Source: Dickeya aquatica (GTDB lineage Bacteria > Pseudomonadota > Gammaproteobacteria > Enterobacterales > Enterobacteriaceae). Taken from it: a stretch of DNA of 64,000 bases. The stretch is taken from contig NZ_LT615367.1 of NCBI RefSeq assembly GCF_900095885.1, positions 4,340,001 to 4,404,000 of the forward strand, in the 5' to 3' direction. This document shows positions 1 to 8,400 of the stretch, in pieces. The translations under genes were made by a program, and so were the position numbers. Numbering within the stretch: the stretch's first letter is position 1; every line of letters starts with the position of its first letter. The notes below the pieces were generated by a model. It saw nothing but the letters and a program-made list of their open reading frames with translations, made no database searches and had not been told where the DNA came from.

Positions 1-314
1 GCCACACGCCGCAGACCTCCGCCCTGACTCAATGCGCCCCCGCCGAGCCTGCCATTTGCGAGACGGAAAATCCCATATCTGAAACCCCGCCATCCCAATA
101 ATGGGATGAGTTACGGTTATTCGTAATCATTTATCTTTAAAAACAACACCATAAAAGCTGGCACGCAATTTGCGAAAGACAGGCTGTGTTGCACGGTAAT
201 TAGACAGACGACACAGCTGACAAGGGACAATAATTAACCATCGATTTCGCCGCTGTACGGACTTTTTTGACTGAGCCAGACCAGACACGGGGAATCTATT
301 TTGGGGATGACACC
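1..314. other. non-coding region before the AraC-type gene
   Basis: No reading frame here looks like a real protein. The stretch probably holds the promoter of the AraC-type gene that starts at 315. It contains the motif AATCCCATAT (69-78) and the inverted repeat CATCCCAATAATGGGATG (91-108), both described separately. The left edge may contain the end of a neighbouring gene, but too little is present to tell. Confidence 0.5.
69..108. promoter_or_regulatory. candidate operator, ATCCCAT/ATGGGAT motifs
   Basis: AATCCCATAT lies at 69-78 and an 18-base inverted repeat, CATCCC-AATAAT-GGGATG, at 91-108. The exact reverse complement of the first motif recurs at 5312-5321 upstream of the KAS III operon, with a related copy at 5292-5300. 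Recurrence at both ends of the same small cluster suggests a shared regulator, perhaps the AraC-type protein encoded next door. That link is inference. Confidence 0.35.
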
Positions 315-878
315 ATGAGCCTGCAAACGACTTACGCCCATACACTGGATAACGACATATTCAATAATAACCTGATTCAGGATATGTACCGCCGTCACCC
401 TAACCTGCGCAAAACGCTGGCTGCCAATAACAAAGCCACCAGCCTGGCTGGTATTATTGATTACATCATCGACAATATTGGCAACAACATCACACTGGAA
501 GACCTGGAAGCCGTCAGCGGTAAATCCAAGTTTGATATTTGCCGCCTGTTCAATCAGGTCTACAACATTACCCCAATGCGCTGGATTTGGCGGGTGCGCC
601 TGACACTGGCAAAAGAAATTATTCACATCTCGCCGAACTGGTCACTGACCGATATTTGCTATGCCTGCGGGTTTTCATCCCTGCCGCATTTTTCACGCTG
701 CTTTACCAAAACCTACAATATTCCGCCGCTGAAATACCGCAAAGCCGTCTCTCAGGAAAGAGAAAACGAACTCCCGCGCACCCTGAGCAACATGAGTTTC
801 GATATCATCTTTGGCAAGCAACGCCATCTGTTTTCCCGCCATGTCCTGCTGGATAACATTCAAAATCTCTGTAACTGA
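315..878 (+). CDS. AraC-family transcriptional regulator, short form
   Basis: A 187-residue regulator made almost only of an AraC/XylS DNA-binding domain. Residues about 45-95 (LEDLEAVSGKSKFDICRLF) form the first helix-turn-helix and residues about 100-145 (LTDICYACGFSSLPHFSRCF) the second, the usual tandem arrangement. There is no room for a sugar-binding or sensory N-terminal domain; about 40 residues precede and about 30 follow the DNA-binding part. The ATG at 315 is chosen because GGGGA lies 7 bases upstream; a TTG at 267 has no such site. The gene converges on the hydrolase at 948, the last gene of the KAS III operon, so it may regulate that operon or the nearby indigoidine genes. Target and effector are unknown. 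Confidence 0.8.
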   Translation: MSLQTTYAHTLDNDIFNNNLIQDMYRRHPNLRKTLAANNKATSLAGIIDYIIDNIGNNITLEDLEAVSGKSKFDICRLFNQVYNITPMRWIWRVRLTLAKEIIHISPNWSLTDICYACGFSSLPHFSRCFTKTYNIPPLKYRKAVSQERENELPRTLSNMSFDIIFGKQRHLFSRHVLLDNIQNLCN

Positions 879-947
879 GCCTGACGACGCCATCCTGGCC
901 TGACCGAGGATGGCGCACGCCCGATGAGTGGCGCTCACTGCGCGGGG

Positions 948-1979
948 TTAGCCAGCTGTTGACTCGCCTTGATTCAGTTGCCTTAGCCCCGCTTCAGTTC
1001 CGTAGTCTTGAGCCAGAAACATTACAATACGCTGATGTACCTCGGCACTGCGCAAAATGCCAAGATGCCCGAGCCCTTCGGTATAAAACATTTCGCTGTC
1101 GGCAAACGCCTGATGGATCACTTGTGCCATATCCGGGTGAACGCGCGCATCCCGCCGGTCATGGCAGATAAGCACCGGACATGTGAGTGAGCGGTAAAGC
1201 TCAACCCCTACCTTATCGGGATGCAGGCCAAAACGGCGCGCGTACAGTTCTTTCATTGGTATGGCCAACGCCGACGATACCGATGCGCCAGCGAGAAAAC
1301 GGTCAATCATCTGGCCGAAATTATCCGGGCTTGCCAGCAGCACCAGCCGTCTGGCAGCCAGCCCCTGAGCCAGCGCCAGACTACACACCAGCCCGCCGCT
1401 GGAGTGGCCGACTACCGCCTCAAACGGGCCATAATGCCGCGCCAGCTCAATCAATAATGCCGCCAGTTCATAGTTAGATACCCGCTTCCCGTCAGATAAC
1501 CCGTGTGCCAGCAGGTCGGGCATCACCACAGCGTAGCCTTGTGCTTTTAGTGCCTCGCAGAGCGGGCGAAACATAATGCCTCGCCCTTCCCAGCCGTGAA
1601 CCAGCAGCACGGTTTTTACCGGCTCGCCGACATCCGGTGCCCAGTGAAACACGCACACGTTCTTGCGCTGAAAACGCAGCGTGGTTTGCTCAAACCCGGC
1701 CAGATAGTCTCTGTCCATCTGCTTGTAGGAGATATAACGCGTGGTTTCAAACAAGCTCAGCAAATAGCGCGCGGCCAGTTGCAATGAGCAGCGCTCAAGC
1801 AGCCACAAATCGGCCAGCCGCAGCGCCCGGCACAGGCGAATATAGTGGGTTTCCGGCGTAATCTTCACTTTCAGTAACAGCGACGGGCGACGCTTTATTT
1901 TCACCAACAGCCGGTAATAAGTGTAGTGAATGACGGTTGCCAGCCACATCAACGGGTAGCACAGGTTATACAGCAGCAT
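948..1979 (-). CDS. alpha/beta hydrolase, last gene of the KAS III operon
   Basis: A 343-residue alpha/beta-hydrolase-fold protein. It shows an oxyanion-hole motif HGWEG, the nucleophile elbow GHSSGG with its serine, an acidic residue in CHDRRD and a histidine in GLGHLG near the end, so the catalytic triad looks complete. An N-terminal stretch rich in hydrophobic and aromatic residues (LCYPLMWLATVIHY) may bind the membrane. The ATG at 1979 follows GGGAG at good spacing; a GTG at 2018 is the alternative. It overlaps the end of the MATE gene by 14 bases, so translation is probably coupled. In context it could release or trim an acyl product carried by the operon's ACP, but a plain esterase is equally possible. 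Confidence 0.75.
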   Translation of the reverse strand: MLLYNLCYPLMWLATVIHYTYYRLLVKIKRRPSLLLKVKITPETHYIRLCRALRLADLWLLERCSLQLAARYLLSLFETTRYISYKQMDRDYLAGFEQTTLRFQRKNVCVFHWAPDVGEPVKTVLLVHGWEGRGIMFRPLCEALKAQGYAVVMPDLLAHGLSDGKRVSNYELAALLIELARHYGPFEAVVGHSSGGLVCSLALAQGLAARRLVLLASPDNFGQMIDRFLAGASVSSALAIPMKELYARRFGLHPDKVGVELYRSLTCPVLICHDRRDARVHPDMAQVIHQAFADSEMFYTEGLGHLGILRSAEVHQRIVMFLAQDYGTEAGLRQLNQGESTAG

Positions 1980-3321
1980 CCCGCTCTCCCAGCCCTTTAG
2001 CCAGTAGCCGGTATTCACGTAAAAATACCGTAGCGTACAACAGGTTAAACAACACTATCAGTAACGCAATCAGGCGGATATTATCGAAATAACGTGCTGC
2101 CACCAACGCCACGGCTACCATCGATAACTCCAGCAGTACGGTAAATAACAGTACCCGCCTGCCGCGCCCGAGTTGCTCAAGCAGCGTTTGCAATGCCGCG
2201 ACCAGCGAGGTGAGAAAGAAGGTCGGCAACAGTAAAACCAGCAGTGTCTGACTGGCCAGGCGGATCGTCGCATCATTGGAGAATCCCGCTAAAATGCCGC
2301 TGCCAGCCCAGCACACCCCCAATGTGAGTAACAGATAGACCAGCGCAATCACGCCAACGCCGTTATTGAGTAACCGCACCTGCAACGACACAGCATGCGT
2401 TTTCAAACGCTGGTTGAACAAAATGGCAAGCGCTGAACCGATGGCCACCGCCGGAATGATAAAGAACGCGCGCAACTTAATCACAATCAAGAACGCAGGC
2501 AGGTAGCCTTCACCCAGTTTCGCAACCAGCGGAAAGAGCGCCATTGAGCTGAAAAATACCACCAGCATCGAGAAAAACACCGGGATACCGGCATCCGCCA
2601 GTAACGCTATCAGGCGAGGAATAAACGCACCGGGGCGATCATCCGGTACAGGAACCGCCGCCCGGCGCAGCGCTATCACCGCCCACGGTAGCAGCAGTAA
2701 CGCGGGCACGCTGTTGGCCAACAGCACCGCATCAAACCCTAACTGATAGACATGAAACCCGAGATAACACACGGCGGCATTGAACAGCACATAGCCACAC
2801 ATCAGGCTCATGGCCTGCACCGTCCGGCCCTGACCACGCAACGCGGCATTGACAACTTCGAGGGCCAGAAAAGGCGTCATGGATACCAGATAGCCTGGAG
2901 CCGCGCTGCGCATCAGCGAGAGATCGGTGCTATTCATCCAGTGCGCAAGCGGTGTCGCCAGCAACCAGCACGCCCCAGCCACCAGCAGCGTCGCCAGTAC
3001 CCCCACTACCGCCAGCAAAACACTGCTGTGGCGGATACGCTGGCGCGGCCAGTCATGGCGCGAACGGGCGCTAAATACCTGATTAGTAATCGCCAGACAC
3101 TCCATAATGGCGATAAACAGAAAGTTGAAAGGCTGTAAAAAAGAGAGCGTGAGCAACGTCTGACTCTGCGCGCCGTTACCCAAAATGGCAATTTGCAGGT
3201 TCTGCGACAATGACACCACCACGGCAGTGATCATCATCGGCCAGGCCAGCGCGAAAAGATGCCGGATATCCCCGTTAGCCGCCGGCGCAGCACGGGATAC
3301 TCCGCGAGAGATAAAACTCAT
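1966..3321 (-). CDS. MATE-family efflux transporter
   Basis: A 451-residue polytopic membrane protein with about twelve hydrophobic segments in the two-fold pattern of MATE/MatE transporters. The N-terminal half carries the segment ALAWPMMITAVVVSLSQN, which matches the first helix of the family. MATE proteins export organic cations and small metabolites using Na+ or H+ gradients. It lies 23 bases after the dehydrogenase-like gene and overlaps the hydrolase gene, so it belongs to the same leftward operon. It is the natural candidate to export whatever the KAS III/ACP pair makes, or indigoidine-related compounds; the substrate cannot be read from sequence. Confidence 0.85.
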   Translation of the reverse strand: MSFISRGVSRAAPAANGDIRHLFALAWPMMITAVVVSLSQNLQIAILGNGAQSQTLLTLSFLQPFNFLFIAIMECLAITNQVFSARSRHDWPRQRIRHSSVLLAVVGVLATLLVAGACWLLATPLAHWMNSTDLSLMRSAAPGYLVSMTPFLALEVVNAALRGQGRTVQAMSLMCGYVLFNAAVCYLGFHVYQLGFDAVLLANSVPALLLLPWAVIALRRAAVPVPDDRPGAFIPRLIALLADAGIPVFFSMLVVFFSSMALFPLVAKLGEGYLPAFLIVIKLRAFFIIPAVAIGSALAILFNQRLKTHAVSLQVRLLNNGVGVIALVYLLLTLGVCWAGSGILAGFSNDATIRLASQTLLVLLLPTFFLTSLVAALQTLLEQLGRGRRVLLFTVLLELSMVAVALVAARYFDNIRLIALLIVLFNLLYATVFLREYRLLAKGLGERDAAV

Positions 3322-3344
3322 CGTTCCCTATCCTTGTGTGATGT

Positions 3345-3953
3345 TCAGGCCGCCACCAGACAACTTGCTTTGCCATAGACGCTATAAAGCATCATGGAGA
3401 AATAAGACAGGCTATGGGTATTACCGAGCAGGAAACCATGCCCTCCCATCATCTTTTCCGCTTCATTGTTTAACTGGGTTATCTGGTAGTGATCATCTTC
3501 AAGGCCAGCCCAATCGGCCTGCTGTAAACGCAGATGCTGCTGCTCCAGCAGCAGGGCGGCTTTACCTGCCACATCGGCAAAACTGGCTTTGATCAACTGG
3601 TGGCGCGTGGTTTTACTGCCAAAACTGCTGCGCTGGGACAAATGCTGCCAGCTCATTGCCTGCATCCGTGCCAACAGGCCAAGACGTGCGGCGCACACCA
3701 GCACCGGAAAACAGGCGGGCAGCACCCGCGTCTCGTGGCTTTGCACCACTTCCAGGCCAAGGTGATTGAGCACGCGGTCAAACAGTGGCTGTTGCTGGCC
3801 TTGCAGCGAGAGCGCGTTGCTCGCTTTAATCTGATAACCGAGCGGATGAACATAGCCTGCGGCGGGCGCAGGCTGGAGCAGGCAGGCCAGCGCCTCGTCC
3901 AGGGGGTTATCTTTGAAAGCCTGCCAAACCTGGGTGAGCTGTTCAGCTGACAT
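3345..3953 (-). CDS. acyl-CoA dehydrogenase C-terminal-domain-like protein
   Basis: A 202-residue protein resembling only the C-terminal helical domain of acyl-CoA dehydrogenases: a helix pair with QRSSFGSKTTRHQLIKASFA and the motif EKMMGGHGFLLGNTHS, which corresponds to the family's GGxGY segment. The N-terminal and middle beta domains that hold most of the FAD and acyl-CoA contacts are missing. The length is coherent and no frameshifted upstream part is visible, so this looks like a stand-alone small protein rather than a fresh truncation. ATG 3953 has a strong GGAGG 7 bases upstream and overlaps the ACP gene by 11 bases. It may act on an acyl-ACP or have become structural; activity is uncertain. 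Confidence 0.65.
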   Translation of the reverse strand: MSAEQLTQVWQAFKDNPLDEALACLLQPAPAAGYVHPLGYQIKASNALSLQGQQQPLFDRVLNHLGLEVVQSHETRVLPACFPVLVCAARLGLLARMQAMSWQHLSQRSSFGSKTTRHQLIKASFADVAGKAALLLEQQHLRLQQADWAGLEDDHYQITQLNNEAEKMMGGHGFLLGNTHSLSYFSMMLYSVYGKASCLVAA

Positions 3954-4206
3954 GCCGCACCTCCAACACGTTAGCCTCAAGCCAACCTATCAGGCTGGCG
4001 ACCGTCGTAAACGCATCCATATTGATTTGATCTGGGTCGAACAACAGCCCGTCAATTTTATCTTCGAGCGTAAGTAAAAATTGCACGAACATCACGGAGT
4101 CCAGGTCGAGATCGTTATCAAAATCCGTATTCTCATCAATCTCCAGCGTGTCGTTTTCCATCACTTCGCGTAATGCCTGTTGAATAATCGTGAATACCGT
4201 GGACAT
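3943..4206 (-). CDS. acyl carrier protein
   Basis: An 87-residue acidic carrier protein. The serine in DLDLDSVMFVQ (about residue 37) is the predicted 4'-phosphopantetheine attachment site, in the usual DS context at the start of helix 2. Its clustered position and divergent sequence point to a dedicated carrier for secondary metabolism rather than the fatty-acid synthase ACP. AGGAG lies upstream of the ATG. It is flanked by the KAS III-like gene (12 bases upstream) and overlaps the dehydrogenase-like gene, so the three proteins probably work together on a tethered acyl chain. Confidence 0.85.
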   Translation of the reverse strand: MSTVFTIIQQALREVMENDTLEIDENTDFDNDLDLDSVMFVQFLLTLEDKIDGLLFDPDQINMDAFTTVASLIGWLEANVLEVRHVS

Positions 4207-4218
4207 GCCTGTCTCCTG

Positions 4219-5208
4219 TTAACTGTCAATTTGCTGTATCAGTGCGCAGGAGAGCGTGACGCCCATCCCCATTGAAAAACAGAAATAGTTTTTTGCGCTA
4301 CCGGTGGTCTTTTTCATTAATGAAGAAAAGTTAAACAATACGTCCGAACAATACAGATGCCCGTAATCAGACACTTGCTGGCTGAATAACCGCTCGCCCA
4401 TATTCAGGCGTAACGCCATCTGATTTAACAACGGCACATTCAAATTGCAGGGAACGAAATAATCTATTGCATCCATGCTAAGGCCGCTCTCCCTGACGCC
4501 CTCTTCCACAAAAAGGCATAACGCATCCAGCAGGCAACCGTTGAGCTGTGCTTTTTCCTGCCGGCTCATCTTGCCGGGGTTTTGATAAAACTGGCTCAGA
4601 TGCCTGACGGCCGTAAACGTCACCCGATAAGGGCTCATGTTCGCGTTAAACAGCGCCGCGACCGGTAATTCCCCCTGAAGCCCGACCGCAAAGCGGTTGA
4701 TTTCCGGGTGGAACGCTTTCTCACCGGTTAACAGCAGCAGGGGGCGCTGGCGATAGGCCACGCACTGCCTGACCAGATGCACCGCCGATAATGCCGATGC
4801 ACAGTGATTCAAACTGAATGTTACTGCTTCCCACTGCGTTAGCTGCTGGCGATGGAGCATCTCATCAAGCCAGGGGCGGTCAAACAGCGTGTTGTGCGTC
4901 TGTGTTTTTGCATAAACCAACAACCCGCCTTGTTCGCGCAGCGAAGGCCAGTCTGCCAGCAGCCCGGCGACCGTCTCCTCCAGCATATGCTGATGGCTGG
5001 CCGGATGCATCGGCACCGTACGCAACCGGTAGAGCTTCTCCATCACCCGCCGCTGCCCGTCACGCAATTGATGAGACGCACCCAGCTCTCCCAACGGGAT
5101 ACGCCGAATCCTGTCTGGCACGGCGTGATAGATAGCATTCAGGCAAAACAAGTCGGTTTGCGATGACGTTCGCACCATTAATGCCCCAATTACGCCTATA
5201 ACTGACAT
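4219..5208 (-). CDS. KAS III (FabH)-like synthase with altered active site
   Basis: A 329-residue thiolase-fold protein of the 3-oxoacyl-ACP synthase III group. The nucleophilic cysteine lies in LNHCASALSA (about residue 136). In FabH the other two catalytic residues are His (PHQAN) and Asn (YGN). Here the matching segments read VPCNLN and DYGHLY, so Cys replaces His and His replaces Asn. This alignment is by eye. The change suggests a different reaction, such as acyl transfer or a condensation with unusual partners. ATG 5208 gives the normal first beta strand (VIGVIGALMV); a GTG at 5229 is possible. It is the first gene of the leftward operon that also encodes the ACP. Confidence 0.7.
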   Translation of the reverse strand: MSVIGVIGALMVRTSSQTDLFCLNAIYHAVPDRIRRIPLGELGASHQLRDGQRRVMEKLYRLRTVPMHPASHQHMLEETVAGLLADWPSLREQGGLLVYAKTQTHNTLFDRPWLDEMLHRQQLTQWEAVTFSLNHCASALSAVHLVRQCVAYRQRPLLLLTGEKAFHPEINRFAVGLQGELPVAALFNANMSPYRVTFTAVRHLSQFYQNPGKMSRQEKAQLNGCLLDALCLFVEEGVRESGLSMDAIDYFVPCNLNVPLLNQMALRLNMGERLFSQQVSDYGHLYCSDVLFNFSSLMKKTTGSAKNYFCFSMGMGVTLSCALIQQIDS

Positions 5209-5291
5209 TTCTCGACACTTTGCCAACACGCAGATTTTGTTTTTATCCGCAATTGCCGAAGCGGTTTTTTCAGCATGCTTTTCGTTTCAAA

Positions 5292-5321
5292 AATGGGATT
5301 ACGTGGGTGAAATATGGGATT
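5292..5321. promoter_or_regulatory. candidate operator upstream of the KAS III operon
   Basis: Two copies of an ATGGGATT motif sit 21 bases apart (5292-5300 and 5312-5321). The second, ATATGGGATT, is the exact reverse complement of 69-78 upstream of the AraC-type gene. They lie about 85-115 bases upstream of the KAS III start codon, a plausible activator position. Confidence 0.35.
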
Positions 5322-5337
5322 GTGCCGCAGAAACAGC

Positions 5338-5354
5338 AAAAAAATCGGCCCGAT
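5338..5354 (-). terminator. possible weak intrinsic terminator after indC
   Basis: On the minus strand a small palindrome ATCGGGCCGAT (5344-5354) is followed directly by a run of seven T. The stem is only about 4 bp once a loop is allowed. It could end indC transcripts that pass the stronger hairpin at 5399-5423. Confidence 0.35.
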
Positions 5355-5398
5355 AGTGGGACACCCCCTAAAGAGTATGGGGGAGTATCTGAAATGCA

Positions 5399-5423
5399 GT
5401 GCTCCCCACCAGGTGAGGAGCAC
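5399..5423 (-). terminator. hairpin downstream of indC
   Basis: A 7-bp perfect inverted repeat (GTGCTCC / GGAGCAC) with an 11-base loop lies 35 bases after the indC stop codon. A second small hairpin (CCCCC / GGGGG, 5364-5383) follows it. No T-run is attached to this stem, so it may be a partial terminator or an RNA 3'-end stabiliser. Confidence 0.35.
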
Positions 5424-5457
5424 ATACCGGAGAGATAACCCACTCTCCCGCCGTCCC

Positions 5458-8400
5458 TTAGCCCGCCTGCCGGGCCGCCTGTAATGGGTACTGCAACACC
5501 TCAACCAGTTCGGCAATGCCCGGCGCTTTGAGCATGCTGTAGTGATCGGCGCGCAAATCCATCACCGTGGGCACCTGCACAGAGAAACCGCTGTGGCTTT
5601 CAATGAACGAGTAATCATCCCCCTGCGCTTTAAGAATCGTCACCGGGGCCTTCAATTGCCGTTGCTGCAACTCACTGAAGGTGTAAGTGAACTCAAAGGT
5701 TTGCGCCACAACCCGGCTGATACGTTGTACCAGTGCGTCAGTAAGCGTCGGGTTAAGCCCGGTGATGAAGGCCACAAACCCTGCCTCATCGCGCACCGAT
5801 GCCAGACACTGCTCCAGCGCCGGATCGGTAATGCTGCCCATGAACACGGAAAACAGAATCGTCAGGTAGTCCGGGTTATCGAAGTCGGCCGAGCGGCTCT
5901 GGGCAATCATGCGGTCGTCGCGCAATTTCGGTGAGCCGGGAGCCAGCAGGAACACGCCTTCAACCACCTCACCACGCTGCTCCAGTTGCCAGGCGGTTTC
6001 AAACGCCACTCTGGCACCAAACGAATAGCCCCAGAGCGTGTAAGGCCCGTGCGGTTGATGGGCGCGAATCAGTTCAATATCGCGCGCGGCCATCTCGCTG
6101 ATGGTGGCGTAAGGCGTTTCGCCGGGGTTTATCCCTTGTGCCTGAATGCCGAAAAATGGCCGCGCCGTACCTAACTGCTGCGCCAGCAAACGCAGGTTCA
6201 TACAATAACCGCCAAGCCCCGGCCAGCAGTAAATCGGAGCCTGACGCCCTTTTGGCTGCAACGGCACCAGGCGGGATACCGGCTCTTGCTGCTCACGCCC
6301 CAGACGGGCTGCCAGTTTCTCAATCGTCGGAGCCTGAAACAGCACCTGCAACGGCAGGTTAACGTTCAGCGTGGTATTAAGCGTATTGATAAAGCTGACA
6401 GCAATCAGCGAGTTACCACCGGACTCGAAGAAATTGTCATCCACCGACACCTCATCACGCTTGAGTTTCGCCTGCCAGATAGCCATCACCTGACGCTCAA
6501 GTGCGTTACGGGGTGCGACATGAGTCTTTTGCACCAGAGCAACATCGCGCTCTGCCAGCGCTTTCAGGTCAACCTTGCCGTTGACCGTCAGTGGCATGTC
6601 GTCAAGCAGCAACACTTTATTCGGCATCATGTAATCGGGCATGAACGAAGCCAAATCATCACGGACTATCTCCGCAGGCCCTTTCATGTGCACGGTGTCT
6701 TCCCGCATGCCTTCACTGTGTTTTTGCTCATCACTGATGCGCCCGCCGATAAAGAAATAGTACGGCCCGGTGCGCTGCCCCAGAATTTGCCAGAAACGGC
6801 GGGCCGCAGGCAGATCATGACCGGTTTCCGAGCTGTAGCCGGAAGACATCAGGCCAATATTCAGGCCATTCATCTGTAACTGCTGCAATTTACGCCCGAC
6901 ATGTACATACCCCGGCCAGCCCTCGCGGCGGCTGGCAAGGCTGATGCCAAAAGAGCTGCGTTCATACACCGCCTGATTGATGGCGATAACCTGTTTTTTC
7001 TCAATCACGTCGGCGGCCAGATAGCGCAGTTCGCCATGCTGATAGTGATAAGTGCCAGCAGGCAGGCCAGCGACCGGAACCTGCGTCGTCTGAACATAAA
7101 TATCCAGGTCGTCATCGGTTGGCAGACGCGGGCCGGACAACACATCACACGCGCCCAGATAGTAGTCCTGTGCGTCAATGGCCAGCGCCGCCGGGCCGGT
7201 TGCCGGGGTATCGCACACCGCTACCCCTAACCCTTGGTCCGGCAACACATGGTCTAACATACCAATGATGTGCCCCATCTCCATTTGCAACACTTCCTGA
7301 ATGTTGTTTTTGTAGATAGGTTCAATGGCACTTTTTTTACCGACGAAATGCAGGCGCAGGCTGCCTGGAGCAACCGACACCTGCTCACTGAGGCGAATCA
7401 GTTGATGGTGCACCGGCTGGTAGTAATAGTGTCCGGCAGATAAACCGGCGATGGCATTCAGCTCCAGATAGACCTGTGTGGCGTACAACGCCCCCGGCGA
7501 GGCATAGGTGTATTTGGGTAATAACCGCTCGGTACTGGTGAACTGGCCAAGGTAGCGTAAAACGTAACCCAGCTCCTGCCACGTCAGGCTCTCTGGCTGG
7601 CGGGGCGTTACCGTCAGCAGTGGCGCGCGCAGCAGTGCCAGAATATCCTCACGGCTCGCCGCACCGGCATCATAAAAGCGATAGGTTTTGCGCGAAAAGG
7701 CGGTGCTGGCCTGCTTTTCATCCGGCTGCTTACCGGGGAGCGCCAGCGTATAAGGCTGGCTGTCAGCCGGAAATTCCCGGCAGCCTTTGTTCTCCAGTTG
7801 CATCATCACCTGCGCTTTATTCGCCTTGGATTGATGATGTGTGCCGTGATTGCCTTGATCCATCAGCGCGGCCTCGCGCGCATTAAGCTCAATAAACGCA
7901 ATCAGGTTCTGATAGCCGGTGAACGGGTCTTGTTTGAGAATAACCGCGGCCGTTTTTACCCAGTGGTGGGTTTCAATCGCTGAGCGAATTTCATCGAGCT
8001 CGATACGATAACCACGCAGCTTGACCTGATTATCGGCCCGGCCAATGTACTGCACCGTACCATCGTCATTCCAGCAGGCCAGATCGCCGGTTTTATAGAG
8101 CCGGGCCAGCGGGTCAGCATGGGTAAACGGGTCAGCAATAAAGCGCTCGGCGCTCAATGCCTCACGATGCAGGTAGCCACGCGCCACGCCCTCTCCGCCG
8201 ATATACAGCTCCCCGACCTGCCCCAGCGCCACCGGCGTCAGGCAGTTATCGAGAATGTAATAACGGGTGTTTGCCACCGGCTTACCGATGGATAACGTAT
8301 CAGGCCCGGCGTTGAGCCGCTCACGCGCCACCCGAAAGGCCGAACTGTTGATGGTGCACTCGGTCGGGCCATACAGGTTGATGAGCTCACATTCGGGCAG

